In this document: positions 22,982 through 28,227 of the stretch, one piece after another
Position numbering within the stretch: the stretch's first letter is position 1
How the letters are laid out: each line of letters begins with the position of its first letter
Assembly: GCA_964370375.1 (NCBI GenBank)
Contig: CAYJIX010000027.1
Location: 1-28,227, forward strand
From: CAYJIX01 sp964370375
Lineage (GTDB): Bacteria > Desulfobacterota > Desulfovibrionia > Desulfovibrionales > Desulfovibrionaceae
Length of the DNA: 28,227 bases
Direction: 5' to 3'
Program-made: the position numbers and the translations under genes
The notes under the pieces: generated by a model
What the model was told of the DNA's origin: nothing
Database searches by the model: none
The model's input: only the letters and a program-made list of their open reading frames with translations

Positions 22982-23356
22982 ATGAAACGTTTTAGCATTT
23001 TTATTTTAATCGGTGCAATTTTCATTGGCTCTTGCAACGTGGCTTTTTCTTTTGGTAGTCAAATTGGCGCAGCCTCTCCCTTTCAAAGTATATTTGATAA
23101 TGGAAGGAAAGAGTTAGACAATGGCAAGTATGTAGATAAGCATGGTGAAATACATGAGCACAAATACCAAAACGAAGACATCTTTGCACCATGGAATGAC
23201 CCTCTAAAAAAAGATGACCCTTTTGCACCATGGAATGATACCGTATATAAAAATGATATACTTGCACCATGGAATGACCCTCTTGCAGGAGAAAGGGAAA
23301 CCAATCGCTATATGCGCGAAAACAATGAAACTGATGCGGATTATTATTGGCAATAG
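22982..23356 (+). CDS. Small exported protein with three APWND tandem repeats
   Basis: The 124-residue protein begins with a signal peptide (KRFSIFILIGAIFIGSC). Cys18 after IGS fits a weak lipobox, so it may be a lipoprotein; otherwise cleavage could follow AFS. Residues 68-106 contain three 13-residue repeats beginning FAPWND, FAPWND and LAPWND. The DNA word TTGCACCATGGAATGA recurs at 23184, 23223 and 23262, exactly 39 bases apart. The rest is polar and probably disordered, with a His-rich segment (KHGEIHEHKY). GGAGG lies before the ATG. I do not recognise a family. Being on the island beside toxin and nuclease genes, it may be a surface or periplasmic cargo protein. Confidence 0.75.
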   Translation: MKRFSIFILIGAIFIGSCNVAFSFGSQIGAASPFQSIFDNGRKELDNGKYVDKHGEIHEHKYQNEDIFAPWNDPLKKDDPFAPWNDTVYKNDILAPWNDPLAGERETNRYMRENNETDADYYWQ

Positions 23357-23416
23357 ATTATAAACACAGCACCTTGTATTGTGTTTGATGCCCAGTAATT
23401 TAACATGGGGGTTGGG

Positions 23417-24199
23417 ATGAACCAATTAACACCGATACTTAAAGTGGCACGGGATATACTACTTGATGCAGGGCAAAAAGGATTACACAGCAAGAGTATT
23501 GCAGAACTTGCAGTTGCTCAAAATAAAAACATGGGAATGACCGTAGAAGAATTTCAAAAAAAAGTACAATCTGCACTCGCCGCCCATTTAAGAAAAAAGA
23601 CAGGAGATATAATATTTGCGCCCGTAAATCATTATAAAGGCACACGCAAGGGAAAACCAATGCAAGGGTGGTTTAGGTTAAAACTTGTAAGGAAAACACA
23701 AGAACCGCCTTTGCCGATTGAATCAAACGAACAGGGGGACTTGCTTGCAATACCAACGGCATTTCTTGGTAAGGCTGGAGAATATGCCGTAATGAGTGAA
23801 CTTTTGTTTTGGAATTTTAATACGTCTATTATGACTGTAGATGACGGAGTGGATATTGTGGCGAGCAAAGGGAGTAATTTCTTTTTGCTTCAAGTAAAAA
23901 CAGCAAAACAGAACCCACATGGAAAATTTCAGTTTAGTATCAAAAAATCTTCCTACGAACGATACAGTACAAACAATACATACTATGTGTTTGTATTAAG
24001 AGAAAAAAATAAAAATGATTTCATTGTGATACCTCGCAATCAAATAGAATTCTTTATCAATACAGGCAAGGTTAACTTTTCCAAGGCGTCAGATAAAATT
24101 TCAATATCTATTTATTTTGATAACAAAGAAAAAATATATAGGATTGGCAACGGTGAAGAAGTTCACTATTACCTAAATAATTTTGGCGTAATAAGGTAG
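23417..24199 (+). CDS. HARE-HTH plus PD-(D/E)XK nuclease-like protein
   Basis: The 260-residue protein has an N-terminal winged-helix of the HARE-HTH type (LKVARDILLDAGQKGLHSKS at 8-27, then helix VQSALAAHLRKK at 50-61), known from restriction enzymes and chromatin proteins. The C-terminal part has a restriction-like core: Glu122 in KAGEYAVMSELL, Asp146 in DDGVDIVAS, and Gln159-Val-Lys161 in FFLLQVKTA, a QxK version of the ExK motif. This suggests a DNA nuclease, perhaps for modified DNA, since no methyltransferase is nearby. The ATG at 23417 is chosen for the GGGGG five bases upstream. The gene is AT-rich. An island-borne defence role is inference. Confidence 0.72.
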   Translation: MNQLTPILKVARDILLDAGQKGLHSKSIAELAVAQNKNMGMTVEEFQKKVQSALAAHLRKKTGDIIFAPVNHYKGTRKGKPMQGWFRLKLVRKTQEPPLPIESNEQGDLLAIPTAFLGKAGEYAVMSELLFWNFNTSIMTVDDGVDIVASKGSNFFLLQVKTAKQNPHGKFQFSIKKSSYERYSTNNTYYVFVLREKNKNDFIVIPRNQIEFFINTGKVNFSKASDKISISIYFDNKEKIYRIGNGEEVHYYLNNFGVIR

Positions 24200-24206
24200 G
24201 TGGAGC

Positions 24207-24387
24207 ATGAGAAAATATTTTTCCTTAAAAAATATGGTTATATTGTTTTTTGGTTTCTCATGTAGTTACAACTTGTTGTTTTTTATATAGGCTTGACGAC
24301 TTAGAATTATATATAGAGCAAACAGAAACAATGGCAATGGAAAACCATGACTTAATACAAGAAGTCAAAGAAAAACTAGATTTATAA
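24207..24387 (+). pseudogene. Small membrane-anchored protein, frameshifted at a T-run
   Basis: From 24207, with AGGTGG upstream, the frame reads MRKYFSLKNMVILFFGFSCSY and ends at TAG 24288. The +1 frame then continues RLDDLELYIEQTETM and on to VKEKLDL with a TAA at 24385. Removing one T from the six at 24279-24284 joins them into a 59-residue protein: a basic start, one membrane segment, and a charged coiled-coil tail. It follows the nuclease gene by 7 bases, so it may have been its partner. Sequencing error or programmed slippage are alternatives. Confidence 0.5.
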
Positions 24388-24402
24388 TTCGAGCTCTCGT
24401 AA

Positions 24403-24543
<141 letters not shown>

Positions 24544-24558
24544 AGAGCGACCTGTTTG

Positions 24559-24587
24559 TGTGTACTGAACATGGGACCTTGTGTCAA
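24559..24587 (-). promoter_or_regulatory. Promoter of tRNA-Lys
   Basis: On the minus strand TTGACA (24587-24582), 17 bases, TACACA (24564-24559), placing the start about 9 bases before the tRNA. The -35 is perfect, the -10 weak. Confidence 0.5.
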
Positions 24588-24650
24588 CTGTTTTTTAAGG
24601 TTTGTCCGTAGGATTATGTTTTAGAGGTATAGGCTCAAGTTACTGCAATG

Positions 24651-25835
24651 TTATTCTGATTCGCCATCATACCCTGTATTTGTTTTTCCCATATGTTCAA
24701 GGATAGCCGAGCCAATGGGCGGACAACCAAGGCAGCATTTTGTGCCTTTGCCCTTTGCAGCTTTAAGCGCGCAATTGCCGATAAAAAAGGTGTGATCAGC
24801 GTTTGCAATGGCCGTATCTTCGGGGGTTAAATCTTTGCCGGTGGCAAGGACAGAGTATCCCAAATCTTCAAGTTTATGCCCATGGGTTTGCAAAAACACC
24901 ATAAGGGCGGCTGAACACGCGCTGCAAGTGCCTTTTTCCACCACTTTGATGTGGGGGTAGTCTTTTTCAAGGTTTTTGATGTCCGCGCGTTGAAAGGGGT
25001 TTATTTTTTGAAAAAAGTTTGCATCATCAACGTTGAGATTGTCCATGCTAAGGCTTGGCTGTTGATCATCGCGGATAAGGCGGATGTGCGGTGCTTCTTC
25101 TAATGTAAAACCCATAAGGCGCATGGCTGCCATATCGCAGGCCAAGGCGTTTTTTGACGCCAGCACAAGGTTCATATTTTTGGGAACACCAACGCTTGGG
25201 CCAAGGCCTTCAAGGCCAACAATACCGTCAATAACCGTGTAATCCGGCATGATGACTTTTGCCATGTCAGCAATACCATAATCAAGCACGCGCCCTTTTG
25301 TGGGGTTTGGCACGGCTTTATTGAGGCGGTGGAGTTTGGTTTTTTCCATTTTATACAGGCAGCCTTTCATGTTTTTTATGCCCAAGGTGACCCCTGTGTA
25401 CATGTGGGTTTTCATGACAGGCACAGAAACAATACAATCAACCTGTTGAAGAAGTGCCGAAAAAACCAGTTTATCCACAACCTTTCCGCATAAAATAGGC
25501 ACAGTTACAGAGCCAAAGCCATCCATATCCACACATTCTACGCCTTCTTGGTCACAAACAGCTTGAATGCCTGTTCGTTCCATGGCCTCATGGGTATTGA
25601 CTCCCCAAATAGGCCCATCACTCACCAGGATACGGGCAACTCCCAAGGACGCAAAAAAGCGCACAACACCGCGCACAACCTCAGGATGCGTACAAACACC
25701 GCTCCCCATGGCAGCAGCGCGTCCCACATTGGGTTTGACCAGCACAGTTTGCGGTAAAACGGCGTGGTCATACACCTGATTTATGGCATCAAAGGCCATC
25801 TGAGCGGCATCGTAGCTGTGTTTTAAAACAACCAT
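24651..25835 (-). CDS. DUF362 domain protein
   Basis: A 394-residue DUF362 protein. Hallmarks are VLVKPNVG (31-38), VSDGP (71-75), IVSVPVMKTHMYTGVTLGIKNMKG (within 135-158) and VIDGIVGLEGLGP. The C-terminal third has Cys304, Cys307, Cys355, Cys367, Cys368 and Cys371 (CSAC, CALK and CCLGCPP regions), which could bind an Fe-S cluster or metal, though no standard ferredoxin motif is present. There is no signal peptide. AAGGA six bases upstream supports the ATG. It follows the lipoprotein gene with a 28-base gap and is probably co-transcribed. The biochemical role of DUF362 proteins is unsettled. Confidence 0.88.
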   Translation of the reverse strand: MVVLKHSYDAAQMAFDAINQVYDHAVLPQTVLVKPNVGRAAAMGSGVCTHPEVVRGVVRFFASLGVARILVSDGPIWGVNTHEAMERTGIQAVCDQEGVECVDMDGFGSVTVPILCGKVVDKLVFSALLQQVDCIVSVPVMKTHMYTGVTLGIKNMKGCLYKMEKTKLHRLNKAVPNPTKGRVLDYGIADMAKVIMPDYTVIDGIVGLEGLGPSVGVPKNMNLVLASKNALACDMAAMRLMGFTLEEAPHIRLIRDDQQPSLSMDNLNVDDANFFQKINPFQRADIKNLEKDYPHIKVVEKGTCSACSAALMVFLQTHGHKLEDLGYSVLATGKDLTPEDTAIANADHTFFIGNCALKAAKGKGTKCCLGCPPIGSAILEHMGKTNTGYDGESE

Positions 25836-25863
25836 ATAGCATCCTTTAAAATGTTATGCATGT

Positions 25864-27102
25864 TTACGAATCGTTAAAAGTGGCAAGCAAATCGCCTATC
25901 ATCACATCAAAATCAGGATTAAAGGTCAGTCTGGCATGAAAAGGTTTTCCTTCCACATCATGCCCCCACGCGCTGTACCACACGGGTTCGCCATTTTTAC
26001 AGGCCAAAAGATCTGCTTCTAGAGCATCTGGCGCGTTCCTGCATATTCGTTCCAAACCATTGATACCGTAATAGGGATTATGAGGCGCGAAAAGTATGCC
26101 CATGTGCGACATGCTGCTGATTCGTAACTCAGGGATATTGCTGATAATATAACGTGTTCTGCCTTCAATCCTTGACGCAGTATGCCCGTACCATATAAGG
26201 CGGCTTTGATGATTGATAAAGCGCGTGTCAAAAAGTTTTTTCAGGTATTTTGTGTCTAAAACGCTGTCGTGTTCAGACAATACCATAAAAACAGGGCGCG
26301 TAAAGGGGCGTTTTTCTAATGCATCAAGGGCGTCTATGCTCGTAGTATAATACTGGGCAAGGGCGTTGACGGGTGCTGTAGAATAGCGCGCGTAATTGGT
26401 CAACCCGTCAGGGTTTGTTTCGCGCAACCAGTCGGTAATGCTTGCCAAAAAAGGCGTCATAAAAAGTAAGGGTTCGTCAGATTTAAAGCCTGGAGAAAAC
26501 AGCATCAAGCCTTTAATGGCAGGGTCTTGTACCGCATACGAATAGGCAAGGTTTGCGCCGGTGGAAAACCCTCCCACATAGACGTTTTCCACGTCTTGTT
26601 TTAGCAAGGCCATCTGTTTTGCAACCAAGTTTTTCCAATCATCTTGATCAATGCCCAGCAAATCCGCGGGCCGTGTACCGTGCCCTGGCAACAGTACAGT
26701 TCGCACTAAAAACCCGTTATCTGCCAAGGCCTTGGCAATGTCTACAAAGGAAAAGGGCGAATCAGACAAGCCATGCACAAGCAAAACACCTTTGTGTATG
26801 GGCCCGTTTGTTTTGGGCCTTACCTCAAAAGGAAGGTTTGCCTGTATTTCCTGCTCTTTATTTTCTGTCAAAAAATATCTGTTGGCCCTAAGCATCTGTT
26901 CTGTTTTATCAACGTATTCTGCAAAGGACGTATACTCATTAATGGGCGCGGCCTTGGACGCAATAAAAAGAGGGTGAGTTTTTTGCGTGGCGCAGCCTGT
27001 CAATAGCAAAAAGGGCAGGGCAAAAAGCAAGAAAGCCATACAATACATGATCTTGTATGGTGATTTTTGCTTGATTAATGTGGCGAGTTGCCTTTTTTTC
27101 AT
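25864..27102 (-). CDS. Lipoprotein alpha/beta hydrolase (carboxylesterase/lipase-like)
   Basis: A 412-residue lipoprotein. After a hydrophobic leader, LLLTGC gives a lipobox with the lipidated Cys37. The hydrolase core shows HG in LLVHGLSDSP (oxyanion region, 108-117), the nucleophile Ser180 in GGFSTG, Asp279 in SEHDS, and His333 in SSMSHMG: a full catalytic triad. The start at 27102 (MKKRQL) follows a G-rich ribosome site and gives a normal signal; the open frame reaches 27198 without sense. It is the first gene of a unit with DUF362. Likely an envelope esterase for a short ester or lipid; the substrate is unknown. Confidence 0.88.
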   Translation of the reverse strand: MKKRQLATLIKQKSPYKIMYCMAFLLFALPFLLLTGCATQKTHPLFIASKAAPINEYTSFAEYVDKTEQMLRANRYFLTENKEQEIQANLPFEVRPKTNGPIHKGVLLVHGLSDSPFSFVDIAKALADNGFLVRTVLLPGHGTRPADLLGIDQDDWKNLVAKQMALLKQDVENVYVGGFSTGANLAYSYAVQDPAIKGLMLFSPGFKSDEPLLFMTPFLASITDWLRETNPDGLTNYARYSTAPVNALAQYYTTSIDALDALEKRPFTRPVFMVLSEHDSVLDTKYLKKLFDTRFINHQSRLIWYGHTASRIEGRTRYIISNIPELRISSMSHMGILFAPHNPYYGINGLERICRNAPDALEADLLACKNGEPVWYSAWGHDVEGKPFHARLTFNPDFDVMIGDLLATFNDS

Positions 27103-27449
27103 GCCGCCCCCCTGCTGTTTGTCTTCATAAAGCCACTTACCCCTCAAATTGTGGCAAGGTTGTTTGTAACAAGATAACGGCAAAAAAGCAAAAGGCAAGC
27201 AAGTAGGACTGACGTTTTTTGCAGGGCGCGTGTGGTTTGTATCTTGTTTGTGCTTGTTATTTTTACTAGAAATAATAGTTTGTTACATGAAGTTTTTCTT
27301 GTGTAAAAGTCATGGTGTACAAAGGCTGTGAAAAGCTTTTAGCTTTTGTCCTTAATGTGTTTGCCACAACTGTTGTGTCCATGACTGCTCTTGCCAAAAT
27401 GGCAGCACTTTTGTACCATCTGTACATACTTCAACTAAAGGACATACAC
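27103..27449. other. Intergenic region between divergent lipoprotein and psd genes
   Basis: About 347 bases without a convincing gene; the psd frame is open back to 27312, but that extension lacks a ribosome site. A weak promoter for psd could be TTGCCA (27391-27396), 17 bases, TACCAT (27414-27419). The short palindrome TGCCA-AAA-TGGCA overlaps it at 27392-27404. Confidence 0.3.
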
Positions 27450-28100
27450 ATGCACAAACCATCCATAGGGGTCGCGCCGGAAGGGCTCCCCTTTATTTGG
27501 CTTTTGGGTTTGACAACCCTAACTTTTGCAGCATTACAATGCTGGCCTATGGCCTTACTGTTTCTTGGTTTAACGTTTTTTAGCGGGCATTTTTTTCGTG
27601 ATCCAGAACGCCTTTGCCCAGATGAGGCGCAAGTGGCGGTAAGCCCTGCTGACGGCAAAATCATTGCCATTGAATCGCGCCCTGATCCTTTGAGTGGCGA
27701 GATGAAAATGTGTGTCAGCATTTTTATGAATGTTTTTAATGTGCACGTGAACCGCGCGCCTGTTGCAGGAACTATTGACGCCATTGTCTATCACGAAGGG
27801 GCTTTTTTTAATGCAGCTTTGGATAAAGCGTCAACACAGAACGAGCGCTGCACGTACCGCATGCTTGATGCAGACGGGCGCGAATTTGTTTTTGTACAAA
27901 TAGCGGGCCTTATTGCAAGACGTATTGTGTGCCGTGCGGAAAGAGGCGACGCGTTAAAGCTTGGTGAACGTTTTGGCCTTATACGTTTTGGGTCACGGGT
28001 TGACCTCTTTCTTCCTGCCGACTATACTATATGTCGAACACTTGGTGAAAAGGTTACTGCTGGCGAAACTGTGCTGGCAAAACGCACCCTAATGGCGTGA
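27450..28100 (+). CDS. psd: Phosphatidylserine decarboxylase, short archaeal-type
   Basis: Converts phosphatidylserine to phosphatidylethanolamine at the membrane using a pyruvoyl group made by self-cleavage. The 216-residue length fits the short (type II-like) family. Two hydrophobic segments lie at about 12-48. SPADGK (65-70) and FNVHVNRAP (96-104) hold the catalytic Asp and His. The self-cleavage site is Gly181-Ser182 in RFGSRVDLFLP, where the new N-terminal Ser becomes the pyruvoyl. AAAGGA seven bases before 27450 sets the start. pssA begins 83 bases downstream, the usual order in this group. Confidence 0.93.
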   Translation: MHKPSIGVAPEGLPFIWLLGLTTLTFAALQCWPMALLFLGLTFFSGHFFRDPERLCPDEAQVAVSPADGKIIAIESRPDPLSGEMKMCVSIFMNVFNVHVNRAPVAGTIDAIVYHEGAFFNAALDKASTQNERCTYRMLDADGREFVFVQIAGLIARRIVCRAERGDALKLGERFGLIRFGSRVDLFLPADYTICRTLGEKVTAGETVLAKRTLMA

Positions 28101-28183
28101 GTTTATAAGGTAACATATTGAATACATATAACACGAGGGGTTCTTAAAGTAGAGCTTTAAGTTTTTCTTGTAAGGATAACATA

Positions 28184-28227
28184 ATGGCACAGCAGGAAAA
28201 GCGCGTTCATCGCGGCATTTATATTTT
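28184..28227 (+). CDS. pssA: CDP-diacylglycerol-serine O-phosphatidyltransferase, N-terminus only
   Basis: Only the first 14 full codons are in the window (MAQQEKRVHRGIYI), cut by the end. The HRGIY word and the position directly after psd suggest PssA, which makes phosphatidylserine, the substrate of Psd. TAAGGA lies before the ATG. The call rests mainly on context. Confidence 0.6.
   Translation, partial: MAQQEKRVHRGIYI

Noticed and set aside
23184..23277. 39-base periodic repeat considered as a CRISPR array
   Set aside because: Only three units, in frame, coding for APWND repeats; the intervening sequence is too short and too similar for spacers, and no cas genes are nearby.
27312..27449. 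Upstream extension of psd with extra hydrophobic residues
   Set aside because: No ribosome site at 27312, while AAAGGA precedes 27450 and gives the usual family length.

Overview
The window looks like chromosomal DNA of a moderate-GC Desulfovibrio-type bacterium (Desulfobacterota, former Deltaproteobacteria). This is inferred from the gene set: a two-subunit class I (Fe-S) fumarase, cofactor-independent phosphoglycerate mutase, PaaK-type phenylacetate-CoA ligase, GlpX, and an archaeal-type short phosphatidylserine decarboxylase followed by the start of pssA. No rRNA or ribosomal protein lies in the window, so the genus cannot be fixed.

Layout. Bases 1-260 hold the ends of a short interspersed repeat; a nearly complete MITE-like copy of the same family lies at 1133-1330. 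Leftward genes follow: an unrecognised protein, then a unit rsfS - gpmI - small zinc-ribbon protein - exported protein (4954 down to 1441). Rightward genes come next: paaK, an unassigned PLP enzyme, a repeat-filled spacer with two 98-bp copies, and a ThiS-like protein. A leftward AbrB/PIN toxin-antitoxin pair has a frameshifted toxin. The fumarase alpha and beta genes end in a strong terminator and are followed by a PrlF/YhaV toxin-antitoxin pair. Leftward genes resume with an ABC-F ATPase, a methyltransferase overlapping an HD-domain protein, and a DUF4422-GT8 glycosyltransferase fusion. glpX and fabD run rightward.

From about 20.6 to 24.5 kb the DNA is visibly more AT-rich. First come tag and a DUF3795 protein. 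Then comes a 2.65-kb island bounded by 105-bp direct repeats. One repeat is the 3' end and terminator of an intact tRNA-Lys(CTT) gene; the other is a truncated tRNA remnant. The island carries an amber-interrupted ribbon-helix-helix gene, hicA-hicB, an 11-codon ORF, an exported protein with three 13-residue APWN repeats, a HARE-HTH plus PD-(D/E)XK nuclease-like protein, and a frameshifted small membrane protein. No integrase is visible. This is the most interesting part of the window.

After the tRNA come a DUF362 protein and a lipoprotein alpha/beta hydrolase (leftward), then psd and the first codons of pssA (rightward), which together make phosphatidylethanolamine. Three toxin-antitoxin loci in 14 kb, several short repeats and three broken small genes mark the spacers as accessory sites, while the housekeeping genes look intact.
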